A stretch of 64,000 bases of DNA from Abyssibacter sp036156195 (GCA_036156195.1 JAYZUZ010000018.1:62001-126000), one strand, 5' to 3'. Numbered from the stretch's first letter, positions 17,011 through 26,414 are shown. Notes: a model not told the origin generated them from the letters alone. Made by a program: numbers and translations.

Positions 17011-19028
17011 CCCCGTTTGAGGAGACATTCCGCCAGGAAACCGCTGACCTGCTGGAGGACCTGGAGGCCGCGCTGCTGGAGATGGAAGACGCGCCCGAGG
17101 ACATGTCCCTGGTGGATCGCGCATTCCGCGCCATGCACACCATTAAGGGCAGCGGTGCCATGTTCGGCTTCGATGCGGTCTCCTCGTTTACCCACCACCT
17201 GGAAGACGCCTTCGACCAGGTGCGCCGGGGCGAGTTATCGATTAGCCAGGAATTGATCAGCATTGGACTGGATTCACGCGACCACATCCGCACTCTGATC
17301 GATACGAATACCGAGCACCCCGATACGGCCGGCCTGCTCAGCCGGCTCAGCGCCGTCACCCAGACGGGCGCGGTGGCATCGGCGGCGCCGGTCGAAGCCT
17401 CTGCGCCCGAACCGGCGGCGACCAAGACCTGCTACCAGATCAAGATTCGCCCCAGTGCCGACACCTTCATGACCGGCACGAACCCACTCAGCCTGCTTCG
17501 CGAGCTGGGTGATCTCGGGGAGATGCGCATGCGCACCTCCACTGCACGCACCCCGGATCTGGACGAGCTAGACCCCGAACAGCTTCTGGTTGACTGGGAC
17601 ATCGAACTGCTGAGCGACCAGAGCCGCAACGCAATTGATGATGTCTTCCTGTTCGTCAGCTTCGACTGGGATATCGATATTTCGATCAAGGCGGCGTCCG
17701 ACACACCTGCCCCCGCGGACACGCCGGCTGAGAAGCCGGCACCCGCTGTTGAGACACCTGCTGCTGCACCGCCGCCACCCGCCGCAGCCGAACGCAAGCC
17801 CGAGGCTGCCAAGCCCACGGCATCCGCGCCCGCACAGGAAACCGTCAAAGTCCCGGCGGAACGCCTGGACCACCTGATCAATGTGGTGGGCGAGCTGGTG
17901 ATATCCCAGGCCCGGCTACTGGACTTGACGGCTCGGCGCAGCGACGAAGAGCTGCTCGGCATTGCCGAAGATCTGGAGCGTCTCACCAATGACCTGCGTG
18001 ATACGGCCATCAACATCCGCATGCTGCCCATCGGCTCCACCTTCGCGCGATTCCGCCGCCTGGTCCGTGACCTGTCCACCGAGCTGGGCAAGGACATCAA
18101 GCTGGTGACCGAAGGTGCGGAAACCGAGCTGGACAAGACGGTCATCGACAAGCTGGGCGATCCACTGGTGCATCTGATCCGCAACAGCCTGGATCACGGC
18201 GTCGAGGCCCCGGACGAGCGCGAGGCCGCCGGCAAATCGAGAACGGGACAGATCACCCTGACCGCTGAGCACCGGGGCTCCCATGTCCTGATCGAAGTGC
18301 GTGACGACGGCAAGGGCCTGGACCCCGACAAGCTCCGCGCCAAAGCCGTGGAACGCGGCCTGATCAAATCCGACGCCAAGCTCACGGATCAGGAGTGCTA
18401 CGAACTCATTTTCCAGGCTGGGTTCTCCACCGCCCAGACCATTTCCAGTATCTCCGGCCGCGGCGTCGGCATGGATGTGGTCAAACGGTCGATCGAGGCC
18501 CTGCGTGGCACGTTGAACATCAGCAGTGAGCTGGGCGTGGGGACAACCATCCACATTCAACTGCCGCTGACGCTCGCCATCATCGAGGGCCTGCTGGTCG
18601 AGCTGGGCCCGGACCGCTTTGTCATTCCGTTATCGGCTGTCGAAGAGTGTCTGGAGATCAGCGATGCCAACGCCCAGGACCTGTTCGGGCTGGTGGAGCT
18701 ACGCGAGCAGCTGCTGCCCCGCGTCTCGCTGCGCCACTGGTTCGAGATCGATGGCCCCCGGCCCGACACGCATCAGGTGGTCATCGCACGCAGTGGTGAC
18801 GATCGGCTGGGCTTTGTCGTGGATGCCGTGATCGGCCAGCACCAGACCGTCATCAAGTCCGTGGGCCATGTTTACGAGGACGTCGAAGGCCTCGCCGGCG
18901 CCACCATTCTCGGCGACGGCTCTGTGGCTTTGATTCTCGATATTTCGCAGCTGGCCAGCGTCATGGCTCAGCACCGTCAGGCGAATGCCCAAGGCAATTC
19001 GCTGCAGTACAGCTCCACCGTTCACTAA
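17007..19028 (+). CDS. cheA: Chemotaxis histidine kinase CheA
   Basis: A 673-residue CheA. P1 (HPt) contains AMHTIKGSGAMFGF with phosphoacceptor His44. Residues ~140-225 hold an extra alpha/beta segment (CYQIKIRPSADTFMTGTNPL...) in place of the CheY-binding P2. A Pro/Ala-rich linker (~225-280) leads to P3 (VPAERLDHLINVVGELV), the HATPase with the N-box (HLIRNSLDHGVE) and G boxes (VRDDGKGLD, GRGVGMDVV), then a CheW-like domain (IEGLLVELGPDRFVIPL). All ATP-binding motifs look intact. It autophosphorylates under receptor control; the CheY partner is not in this window. Confidence 0.95.
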   Translation: MTPFEETFRQETADLLEDLEAALLEMEDAPEDMSLVDRAFRAMHTIKGSGAMFGFDAVSSFTHHLEDAFDQVRRGELSISQELISIGLDSRDHIRTLIDTNTEHPDTAGLLSRLSAVTQTGAVASAAPVEASAPEPAATKTCYQIKIRPSADTFMTGTNPLSLLRELGDLGEMRMRTSTARTPDLDELDPEQLLVDWDIELLSDQSRNAIDDVFLFVSFDWDIDISIKAASDTPAPADTPAEKPAPAVETPAAAPPPPAAAERKPEAAKPTASAPAQETVKVPAERLDHLINVVGELVISQARLLDLTARRSDEELLGIAEDLERLTNDLRDTAINIRMLPIGSTFARFRRLVRDLSTELGKDIKLVTEGAETELDKTVIDKLGDPLVHLIRNSLDHGVEAPDEREAAGKSRTGQITLTAEHRGSHVLIEVRDDGKGLDPDKLRAKAVERGLIKSDAKLTDQECYELIFQAGFSTAQTISSISGRGVGMDVVKRSIEALRGTLNISSELGVGTTIHIQLPLTLAIIEGLLVELGPDRFVIPLSAVEECLEISDANAQDLFGLVELREQLLPRVSLRHWFEIDGPRPDTHQVVIARSGDDRLGFVVDAVIGQHQTVIKSVGHVYEDVEGLAGATILGDGSVALILDISQLASVMAQHRQANAQGNSLQYSSTVH

Positions 19029-19076
19029 TTTTTCTGACCAGATCGGCGTCACCCGGCGCATCAAGAGGACACACTC

Positions 19077-21014
19077 ATGAAACCTACTACTGTGATATCG
19101 AAGGTGATCGTCGGGTTCGGCATTCTGATCACCGTGATCGGCGTGACGGCCTTCTACTCGTTGACTGCCCTTGAGCAGCTCAACACCACCATGCAGGTCA
19201 CGGTGGCCGGGCCTTCGGCAAAGGTGAATGAAACGGCCAAGATCGACCACGCACTCATGGTCATCTCCCGCGCCGAGAAAAACATCCTGCTATCCGAGAC
19301 CGAAGACGAGATGGCGGTCTTCGCCAAAGAGATCGACGAGTCCGTCGCGGCCATGCGCGAAGAACTTGCGCGTTTCGAGGCCCTGGCCAGCGAAGAGGAA
19401 ATGCAGCAGATCGATCAGTTCATTCGGGACTGGGAACAGTACGAAGTGACCAAGAACAATGTGGTCCGTCTGGCCCGTCAGAACACCGATCTCAAGTCGC
19501 GCATGTTGTCGCAGAACGAGGGGCGCGATGCCTATGGTGTGATGGCGGATCGCCTCGACGGGCTGACGGCCGAGCTGGAAGCCCGGATGCAGGTCGAGCC
19601 TGAGGCGGGCTTTGCCGCCGTGACCGCCCAGCGACTGATGCGCACACTGGCCGAGTTGCACCGCGACGAAAAGAACTTCCTGCTATCGCGCTGGCTGGAA
19701 GACATGGACACCTACGCCATGTCGATGGAAGACATCACCCTGCAGGTCGAGGACTTGTCGACACGACTCAGCGAGCAGGTTCCCGCAGACCTGAATGCGC
19801 AGTTCGTGGCGTTTTCCACGGCCCTGGAAGCGTGGCGGCAAGTCCACCAGGAAGTCCTGGACATCAAGGATGAGAACGCCACCAACGTCGCCTTCGAGCT
19901 GGCCACCTTCCAGGGCCGCGACCAGCTGAACCGCGCCATGGCGACCATGGACTCGCTGAACCGGGTCGGCTTCAAGACCATCAGCGATGGTGTTGCCACG
20001 GCGCAGCAGACCTTCGAGCAGACACGTAATCTGCTGGTCGTCGTGGCCGGCGCAGGCCTGCTCCTGGGGCTGATCCTGGCCTGGATCGTGATTCGCGGCA
20101 CGGTGGTGACAGCAAAAGCGGTTCGCAGCAGTGTCGATGATGTCGCCTCCGGCAGTGAGCAGATCAACTCCACCAGCCAGCAAATCGCCCAAGGCGCGGC
20201 CCAGCAGGCCGCTTCGCTGGAGGAAATCTCCTCCTCCATGGAGGAGATGGCCGCCAACATCCGGCAAAGCTCGGACAATGCCAGCCAGACCGAGCAAATC
20301 GCGCTCAAGGCCTCCGAAGGGGCCCGCGAAGGCGGCGAGGCTGTCGAGAAGGCGGTGATCGCCATGAGCGAGATCGCCGAGAAAATCACCGTCATCGGCG
20401 AAATCTCCCGCCAGACCAACCTGCTCGCCCTCAACGCCGCCATCGAGGCAGCCCGCGCCGGGGAGCATGGCCGCGGCTTTGCGGTGGTTGCCGCCGAAGT
20501 CCGCAAGCTGGCCGAGCGTAGCCAGAAAGCCGCCGAGGAGATCAGCGAAACAGCTTCCGGCAGCGTCGAGATTTCACAACGCGCTGGAGAGGTACTCACC
20601 CGCCTGGTCCCGGACATCCGCAAGACGGCCGAACTGGTCAAGGAGATCAACGTCGCCTCCACAGAACAGGACGCAGGCGCGGACGAGATCAACAAGGCCC
20701 TCAAGCAACTGGACGATGTCGTCCAACAAAGCGCCGCTGCTGCCGAGGAAATGGCGGCAACCGCCAGCGTGCTCGCCGACCAGTCAGCCTCCATGCAGGA
20801 CAACATGAACAAGCTGTCGCGCAGCAAGAACAAGCCGGAGGTCGGCATTACCGACCAGCCGGAGGTGGACGGCGATTTTGAGCCGGACCTGGACGACCTT
20901 GACCTGCCCGATGCCACCCGCATCGACGACTTCGCACCGGCAAATGATGGTGACGGCGTCGATCTGGATCTCGGCACCGATCACGACCATCTCAAGGAAT
21001 TCGTCCGCTACTAA
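19077..21014 (+). CDS. Methyl-accepting chemotaxis protein with a helical bimodular-like sensor
   Basis: A 645-residue receptor. TM1 is at residues ~8-30 and TM2 (LLVVVAGAGLLLGLILAWIVI) near 322-342. The ~290-residue periplasmic part is all-helical with two related segments (RAEKNILLSETEDEMAVF and RDEKNFLLSRWLEDMDTY), as in HBM (helical bimodular) sensors that bind organic acids in McpS; the assignment is by pattern only. The cytoplasmic signalling tip is canonical (ISRQTNLLALNAAIEAARAG). The C-terminal tail is acidic and lacks a CheR-tethering pentapeptide. Placed between cheA and cheW, it is likely the dedicated receptor of this system. Confidence 0.92.
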   Translation: MKPTTVISKVIVGFGILITVIGVTAFYSLTALEQLNTTMQVTVAGPSAKVNETAKIDHALMVISRAEKNILLSETEDEMAVFAKEIDESVAAMREELARFEALASEEEMQQIDQFIRDWEQYEVTKNNVVRLARQNTDLKSRMLSQNEGRDAYGVMADRLDGLTAELEARMQVEPEAGFAAVTAQRLMRTLAELHRDEKNFLLSRWLEDMDTYAMSMEDITLQVEDLSTRLSEQVPADLNAQFVAFSTALEAWRQVHQEVLDIKDENATNVAFELATFQGRDQLNRAMATMDSLNRVGFKTISDGVATAQQTFEQTRNLLVVVAGAGLLLGLILAWIVIRGTVVTAKAVRSSVDDVASGSEQINSTSQQIAQGAAQQAASLEEISSSMEEMAANIRQSSDNASQTEQIALKASEGAREGGEAVEKAVIAMSEIAEKITVIGEISRQTNLLALNAAIEAARAGEHGRGFAVVAAEVRKLAERSQKAAEEISETASGSVEISQRAGEVLTRLVPDIRKTAELVKEINVASTEQDAGADEINKALKQLDDVVQQSAAAAEEMAATASVLADQSASMQDNMNKLSRSKNKPEVGITDQPEVDGDFEPDLDDLDLPDATRIDDFAPANDGDGVDLDLGTDHDHLKEFVRY

Positions 21015-21052
21015 GCCGATGGCACGGCGGCCGCAAGGCCGCCCACCGGAGC

Positions 21053-21589
21053 ATGAACATGACCCACCCCTACGATCTCAGCGAACAGACCCAGGCCAAG
21101 CAGGTGCTCAGTTTTCAACTGGGCAACGAGGCCTACGGCATCGCCATCGACTCGGTCCGGGAGGTGCTGGAGTACACCAGCATCACGCGTATCCCGAAGA
21201 CGCCCGAGTTCATGCGCGGCGTCATCAACATCCGTGGCAGCGTCGTTCCGGTGATCGACCTGCGACTGGAGTTCGGCATGCCCTCCGCCGAACCGACGAT
21301 CGCGACATCCATCATCATTACCGAGGTGCAGTGTGAAGAGCGGATCAGCCTGATCGGCGTACTGGTCGACTCGGTGCAGCAAGTGCTGGATCTGCCGGTG
21401 GAGTCGCTAGCCGATGCACCACCCATGGGCAATCGCATCCGGACCGACTTTATTGCCCACGTCGCACGTGTAGACGAGCAGTTCCTGATCGTGCTGGACA
21501 TGAACAGTGTGCTGTCCAAGGAGCAACTACAGGATGTTGCGCGGACAGCAGTTGCCGACGCGGACGAACGCGTCGCTGCCACGGCCTGA
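21053..21589 (+). CDS. cheW: Chemotaxis coupling protein CheW
   Basis: A 178-residue single CheW domain: VLSFQLGNEAYGIAIDSVREVL, the conserved FMRGVINIRGSVVPVIDLRLEFG core and LIGVLVDSVQQVLDL. It links CheA to the receptor. A second in-frame ATG two codons on could be the true start. The C-terminus has a short Ala/Asp-rich extension. It follows the receptor gene by 38 bases and precedes cheR by 5. Confidence 0.95.
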   Translation: MNMTHPYDLSEQTQAKQVLSFQLGNEAYGIAIDSVREVLEYTSITRIPKTPEFMRGVINIRGSVVPVIDLRLEFGMPSAEPTIATSIIITEVQCEERISLIGVLVDSVQQVLDLPVESLADAPPMGNRIRTDFIAHVARVDEQFLIVLDMNSVLSKEQLQDVARTAVADADERVAATA

Positions 21590-21594
21590 CGCCA

Positions 21595-22470
21595 GTGCCC
21601 ACTTCAGCCGCTACCCTGCCAGGCGTCCAGCAGCCCCTGCCGCTGTCCGCAGCAGGATTCAGCACGATTGCCGGCTTTCTCCGCCAACACGCCGGCATCG
21701 AACTCAACGAAGACAAGCAATCGCTGGTGCAGTCCCGTCTACGCAAACACGTGGTTGCCGGCGGGTTCGACAGCTATGACCAGTATGTCGACCACGCGCT
21801 CAGGCAGCAGGGTTCAGCGCTGATCACACTGGTCGATGCACTGACGACCAACAAGACGGCGTTCTTCCGCGAAGCCGATCATTTCCGCTTTCTGGAGACC
21901 GACTGGCTCCCGGACGCCTGCGAACTCACGGGTCTGAAACGCCCGCTCAGAATCTGGAGCGCGGGCTGCTCGGCCGGACACGAGCCCTACACCCTGGCCA
22001 TGGTCTTGAGCGAGGCTGCCGAGCGCACGCCTGGCCTGGCCTTCGAGATACTCGCAACCGACCTCTGCACCACCGTGTTGCGCACCGCGGCGGCCGGCAT
22101 CTACTCACAGGTGGATGTGGCTCCCGTCCCCGAAGCGCTGCGACGCAAGTACCTGCTGCGCAGCCGCAGCGCCGACGACACCCGCGTGGCCATGGGGCCT
22201 GAGCTGCGGGCACCGCTACAGTTCAAGCGCTTCAATCTGGTCACCGACCCCTATGCGTTCGACGCCCCGTTCGACCTGATCATGTGTCGCAACGTGATGA
22301 TTTACTTCTCGAACGCCACGCGCGAGCAAGTCATCGCGCGCATGCACGACGTCATGGCACCGGGTGCCCACCTGATTGTTGGGCATTCCGAATCGCTCAG
22401 CGGCATCCGGACGCCGCTGCGCTATGTCGCCCCCACCATTTACCAGCGTCCGTTGGAGATAGCGTCATGA
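21595..22470 (+). CDS. cheR: Chemoreceptor methyltransferase CheR
   Basis: A 291-residue SAM-dependent glutamate methyltransferase. The N-terminal helical domain (FLRQHAGIELNEDKQSLVQSRL) and the catalytic domain (RIWSAGCSAGHEPYTLAM, SAM loop; FDLIMCRNVMIYFS, catalytic region; LIVGHSESL) are complete. The NKTAFFREADHF stretch matches the TxFFR motif. The GTG start at 21595 is 5 bases after cheW and the stop overlaps the cheB ATG (ATGA). It has no TPR extension. It methylates the receptor for adaptation. Confidence 0.94.
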   Translation: MPTSAATLPGVQQPLPLSAAGFSTIAGFLRQHAGIELNEDKQSLVQSRLRKHVVAGGFDSYDQYVDHALRQQGSALITLVDALTTNKTAFFREADHFRFLETDWLPDACELTGLKRPLRIWSAGCSAGHEPYTLAMVLSEAAERTPGLAFEILATDLCTTVLRTAAAGIYSQVDVAPVPEALRRKYLLRSRSADDTRVAMGPELRAPLQFKRFNLVTDPYAFDAPFDLIMCRNVMIYFSNATREQVIARMHDVMAPGAHLIVGHSESLSGIRTPLRYVAPTIYQRPLEIAS

Positions 22471-23576
22471 CAGCCATACAAGTCATGGTCGTCGACGATT
22501 CCGCCATCGTTCGGCAGACACTCAAGGCCCTGCTCGATGCCGAACCCGATATCGAGGTCTGCGACGTGGCACAGGACCCGATCGTCGCAGCCCAGAAACT
22601 GCGTCGCCGCGTGCCGGATGTCATTCTTCTGGACATCGAAATGCCGCGGATGGACGGGCTGACCTTCCTCGAAAAGCTCATGACCCAGCACCCGATTCCC
22701 GTGGTGATCTGCTCGTCCCTGACCACCAAGGGGTCGGAGTCGGCGTTTGCGGCGCTGGAAATGGGCGCCATCGAGGTCATTGAAAAACCCAAGGTCGGGA
22801 CGCGCGAACACCTGACCGAAAGCCGTACCCGCATTGCCGACACCATCCGTGCAGCCGCAAAGGCCAAGCCGAGCCAACGCAGGGAACGTCGTGTCATCCA
22901 GAAGAAGCTCACGGCCGACGCGGTCATCCAGCGCAAGCTCGGCGCCGGTGCCGCCCTGGTGGAATCGACCGAGAAGATCATCGTCGTCGGCGCCTCGACC
23001 GGGGGCACCGAAGCCGTACGCGAGCTGCTGGAGGCCATGCCCATCGACTGCCCCGGCATCTTGATCGTGCAGCACATGCCGGAACGGTTTACCGAAGCCT
23101 TTGCCCAGCGTATGGACAAGACCTGCCGCATTCGCGTGGCCGAGGCCAAGGACGGGCAATCGATTCTGCGGGGCCACGCGCTGATTGCCCCCGGCGGCCG
23201 TCACACCCTGCTTAAACGCAGCGGGGCCCGCTACTACGCCCAGGTCAAGGACGGCCCGCTGGTCTCACGCCACCGGCCATCGGTGAACGTGTTGTTCCGC
23301 TCGGCGGCCATGTATGGCGGCAGCAACGTGGTGGCCGCCATTCTTACCGGCATGGGTGACGATGGGGCCGACGGCATGAAAGAGCTGTTCGACGCCGGTG
23401 CCGTGACGCTGGCCCAGGATGAGGCAAGCTGTGTGGTCTTTGGCATGCCCAAGGAAGCGATTAAGCGAGGCGGCGTTCAGCAGGTGCTGCCGCTGGACCA
23501 GATCGCGCCGGCTTTACTCGCTCAGGCGGCCACACCCAGCCGGCCCGCAGGCTCGGCCGTCGCGGCAGCGTTATAG
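22467..23576 (+). CDS. cheB: Chemoreceptor methylesterase/deamidase CheB
   Basis: A 369-residue CheB: an N-terminal receiver (VMVVDDSAIVRQTL; phospho-Asp56 in LLDIEMP; KP in IEKPKV), a linker, and the methylesterase domain with the catalytic triad regions VVGASTGGTEAV (Ser), VQHMPERFTEAF (His) and ILTGMGDDGADGM (Asp). ATG 22467 overlaps the cheR stop; an open frame upstream to 22284 lies inside cheR. It removes receptor methyl groups upon phosphorylation by CheA. Last gene of the operon. Confidence 0.95.
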   Translation: MTAIQVMVVDDSAIVRQTLKALLDAEPDIEVCDVAQDPIVAAQKLRRRVPDVILLDIEMPRMDGLTFLEKLMTQHPIPVVICSSLTTKGSESAFAALEMGAIEVIEKPKVGTREHLTESRTRIADTIRAAAKAKPSQRRERRVIQKKLTADAVIQRKLGAGAALVESTEKIIVVGASTGGTEAVRELLEAMPIDCPGILIVQHMPERFTEAFAQRMDKTCRIRVAEAKDGQSILRGHALIAPGGRHTLLKRSGARYYAQVKDGPLVSRHRPSVNVLFRSAAMYGGSNVVAAILTGMGDDGADGMKELFDAGAVTLAQDEASCVVFGMPKEAIKRGGVQQVLPLDQIAPALLAQAATPSRPAGSAVAAAL

Positions 23577-23795
23577 CCCCCGTCTTGTGACCGCTTCGCG
23601 ACCGAGCGCTGCGATCTCCTGGCAACCGACACATCCCGCGTAAGACTACGCCCAGGTACCCGCCGACTCGATCTGCCCTGCGGTGGCACCACGGCGTTCA
23701 CCCTGCCCGCCGGCCCCGGAATGCCCAAACCGCGCCGCCAAACGGATCGCTGAGCGAAACCGGGCGCACAGAACAAACCGTGTTTTGTCGCCTGC

Positions 23796-24470
23796 CTAGC
23801 GGGTCTTGGGCGCAGGCCGAAGCTCCAGTTCCAGACGGGCCAGCTCCAGCCGGCTTTCGACGCCTGTCTTCTCAAAGATGTGTGACAAGTGCGACTTGAC
23901 CGTGGCTTCGCGGATGCCGCAGCGCTCGGCGATTTCGCGATTACGCAATCCGCGACTGACCAAGCGCACGATTTCCTGCTCTCGGGGCGACAGGGCCGCC
24001 AGCGTTGACGATTCGCTGGACTGGGCGGCCAGCACGGCCTCGATGGCATCACCAAAGGACTTCATCTCGATCCAGCGGCCACCGGACGCCACCTTGCGCA
24101 CACAGGCTTCGATCACCTCTGCGGGCATGGTCTTGAGCAGAATGCCCCGTATCCCCTGCCGCATGGCGGCCATCACCTCGTCGGAATCCAATGTACTGCC
24201 CATCAGCACGCACGGCAGCTGCGGCCGCCGAGCCCTGAACTGCTGCAGGGTCCAGCCAGCCCCACGGCCGAGCAAGTCCTGATCCAGCAGCAGCACATCC
24301 GCCTCGGTCCGGTCCAGCAGGCCCAGCAAGGACGCACATGAGTCCGCTTCGGCCACCAGATCAATCCCCTGGGCCTTGCGCAACATCAATTGCAGGCCAC
24401 GGCGAAACATCGGTTGCGCATCGGCCACGATGACCCGGATCGACGGGTTATTTGTCGACTCTTCACTCAC
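23796..24470 (-). CDS. LuxR/NarL-type response regulator with atypical receiver (paralogue 1)
   Basis: A 224-residue REC-HTH protein. The receiver keeps the phosphoacceptor Asp63 (DVLLLDQDLLG) and the Lys (ILLKTMP), but the usual acidic pair is Asp17-Ala18 (VIVADAQPMF), so Mg binding may be weakened. The C-terminal LuxR HTH is canonical (LSPREQEIVRLVSRGLRNREIAER then ATVKSHLSHIFEKTG). It shares the unusual VRKVASGGRWIEMKSFGDAIE linker with the regulator at 25581-26267. It is convergent with cheB; no cognate histidine kinase is adjacent. Confidence 0.9.
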   Translation of the reverse strand: MSEESTNNPSIRVIVADAQPMFRRGLQLMLRKAQGIDLVAEADSCASLLGLLDRTEADVLLLDQDLLGRGAGWTLQQFRARRPQLPCVLMGSTLDSDEVMAAMRQGIRGILLKTMPAEVIEACVRKVASGGRWIEMKSFGDAIEAVLAAQSSESSTLAALSPREQEIVRLVSRGLRNREIAERCGIREATVKSHLSHIFEKTGVESRLELARLELELRPAPKTR

Positions 24471-24739
24471 CGGCAGCCCTCTCCCTCCCGTTGACCCGAC
24501 CGGCCGTCAAGACGGGACCCTGACTGCGGCCCCGCTAAAACAAAAAGCGTAGCGCAGATCAGCGTTTACGGAGCGTTGAACAACCTGTGTCAGCCGTAGA
24601 AAACCGCCACGATCAAACTTTGGATAGAGCGGACATCAACCCCTGGGCTATCGCATATCAACCCGGCGGGCGATGGCGACAGCCGTGACGTTCCGGACAA
24701 TAAACAGTCAACCACTACCTGAGCGAACACCAACTACTG

Positions 24740-25051
24740 ATGGAACGTCGAAGCACGGCTCGACACAGTCTCGATCTGAGTGCCGAAGTCAATAACCAGC
24801 CGGTCCGGCTGGTCGACCTCAGCGTGGGTGGAGCGCGCGTTGAGTTGATGGTTCGCGACGTACTCAGGGTTGGGGATGCCGTGACGCTGACAGTCCAATT
24901 ACGGCACCAGGCACGTCGCTCAACCTGGAATTGCATGGGTCGTGTACTGCGTCAGCAGAACATGGCCTCTCAGCAGGTCATTGCCATGACGCTCGGCTCG
25001 ATGCACCTCGAAGACCCCGACGCTGCACTGGCCGTGCTCAGCCGTCTCTAG
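24740..25051 (+). CDS. PilZ domain protein (c-di-GMP effector)
   Basis: A 103-residue single PilZ domain. The N-terminal RRSTAR supplies the RxxxR motif (Arg4, Arg8), and VDLSVGGARV supplies the (D/N)xSxxG motif, so c-di-GMP binding is expected. The remaining sequence fits the six-stranded barrel. The small exported protein follows 37 bases later on the same strand. Two GGDEF proteins elsewhere in the window could set the ligand level. Confidence 0.87.
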   Translation: MERRSTARHSLDLSAEVNNQPVRLVDLSVGGARVELMVRDVLRVGDAVTLTVQLRHQARRSTWNCMGRVLRQQNMASQQVIAMTLGSMHLEDPDAALAVLSRL

Positions 25052-25088
25052 GTAGTCAAATTCCGATCAACCACATGGAGTGAAGATC

Positions 25089-25559
25089 ATGACCAAATTA
25101 ATTACTGGGATTGCTCTGCTTGTCAGCATCGTGCTGTTCCTGCTTTCGGACAGCAAGCTGGCGGATGCTCATCGCGACGATCTTGAGCTGCATATTGCCC
25201 TGCCAATTGCCAATGGCGGCTCCCAGCTTGTGCAAATCGATGCCACACGCGGGCAACCAATCACGGCAACCAACATGAATGACGGATCGCTTGAACGCCG
25301 GCTCGACGCGAACGCGTATCGAATCGAAGGCCACTGGGCTTCGGAACACGAGCTATCGCTGGACATTTATGTCGCCACAACAACGACTTATAAGGACAGG
25401 CCGGGATCGGTCAAGTGGGCCCCTTCGGTGGAGCTGGTACGGCACACTCTGGCTGTGCAGCCGAAAGAATCGGCTCACGCCTCAATCCCCCAGCGTCCTG
25501 CTCCAGGGGGTATTCCCCAAGCCTTGCTGGTTCAATATGAGCAGACGCCCCGCAGTTGA
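25089..25559 (+). CDS. Small exported protein of unknown function
   Basis: A 156-residue protein with an N-terminal hydrophobic segment (LITGIALLVSIVLFLLSDSKLADA) that could be a signal peptide or anchor. The rest is predicted soluble, beta-rich, with no Cys and no motif I recognise; the C-terminal 40 residues are Pro/Gln-rich. ATG 25089 is preferred over GTG 25080 because GGAG lies 8 bases upstream. It sits between the PilZ gene and a convergent response regulator and may be cotranscribed with PilZ. Confidence 0.65.
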   Translation: MTKLITGIALLVSIVLFLLSDSKLADAHRDDLELHIALPIANGGSQLVQIDATRGQPITATNMNDGSLERRLDANAYRIEGHWASEHELSLDIYVATTTTYKDRPGSVKWAPSVELVRHTLAVQPKESAHASIPQRPAPGGIPQALLVQYEQTPRS

Positions 25560-25580
25560 TCACGATCGCGCTGGGGCTGG

Positions 25581-26267
25581 TCAGCGATCCAGCCCCTGCT
25601 CCTGAGCAAATCGCAGCAGCTCCATACGACTCTTAAGTCCAAGCTTGTCGTAAATGTTGTGCAAGTGCGTCTTGACCGTGCCTTCGCTAACGTGCGCCTG
25701 ACGCGCGATTTCTTTATTGCGCAGGCCCTGGGCCACCCAGGAAACCATCTCAATTTCTCGCGGAGAAAGCACGGCCGCAAGGGAAGACGTGGCATCCTGC
25801 CGTGCGATGATCTGCTCCACTGCGTCGGCGAATGAGCGCATCTCGATCCACCGCCCCCCCGCTGAAACCTTGCGAACGCAGGCCAGAAACAGTTCGGTGG
25901 GCATGGTCTTGAGGACGACGCCATCGACATGGCTGCGAACGGCTTCGATGGCCATGCGTGCATCCATTTCCGCCGTGAACACCACCGTCTTAAGGTCTGG
26001 ATGCTCGCCGCGTAATACGTCGATCAGTTGGAAGCAACTACGCTGCCCCAGATGCTGCTCGATGATCAACACATCTGGCTGATGCATGCGCATCGCACGG
26101 AACAGAGCGCGCTCGGACAGCGCTACATCCACCACGGAAAGCCCGGGCTGGTCGTTTAGCAGCGCACGTGTGCCGTCAACCAGCATCGGCTGGGAGTCTG
26201 CCAACACAATGCGTACTTCGTCAGGTAAGTTCTCTTGGTCGGGCTGGACTTCAAGCGGATCCGTCAC
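25581..26267 (-). CDS. LuxR/NarL-type response regulator lacking the phosphoacceptor Asp (paralogue 2)
   Basis: With a GTG start at 26267 (GGGGAG 9 bases upstream) the protein is 228 residues and aligns end to end with the regulator at 23796-24470; ATG 26306 is an alternative. The receiver has Asp24-Ser25 (VLADSQPML) and Glu70 (DVLIIEQHLGQ) where the phosphorylated Asp should be, so phosphorylation at that site is impossible and Glu may mimic it. The Lys (VVLKTMP) is kept. The HTH is intact (LSPREIEMVSWVAQGLRNKEIA, GTVKTHLHNIYDKLG). It shares the VRKVSAGGRWIEMRSFADAVE linker with its paralogue. Confidence 0.88.
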   Translation of the reverse strand: MTDPLEVQPDQENLPDEVRIVLADSQPMLVDGTRALLNDQPGLSVVDVALSERALFRAMRMHQPDVLIIEQHLGQRSCFQLIDVLRGEHPDLKTVVFTAEMDARMAIEAVRSHVDGVVLKTMPTELFLACVRKVSAGGRWIEMRSFADAVEQIIARQDATSSLAAVLSPREIEMVSWVAQGLRNKEIARQAHVSEGTVKTHLHNIYDKLGLKSRMELLRFAQEQGLDR

Positions 26268-26414
26268 CGTGGTCTTCTCCCCTACTTGTACCTCGAACGG
26301 TACCATGCCGCGGGGAGGCCTACACGGCTGAACGAGGCCGCGTGATGGCGAGGAATGGTTTAGCAAGCCGTCGGACATTGCGCCATCCACCGCGCGTGAG
26401 CGACGGCAGCGGCA

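Noticed and set aside
26306..26390. Longer N-terminus for the second response regulator
   Set aside because: The GTG at 26267 has a strong ribosome site and aligns with the start of the paralogue; the upstream part has no receiver homology.
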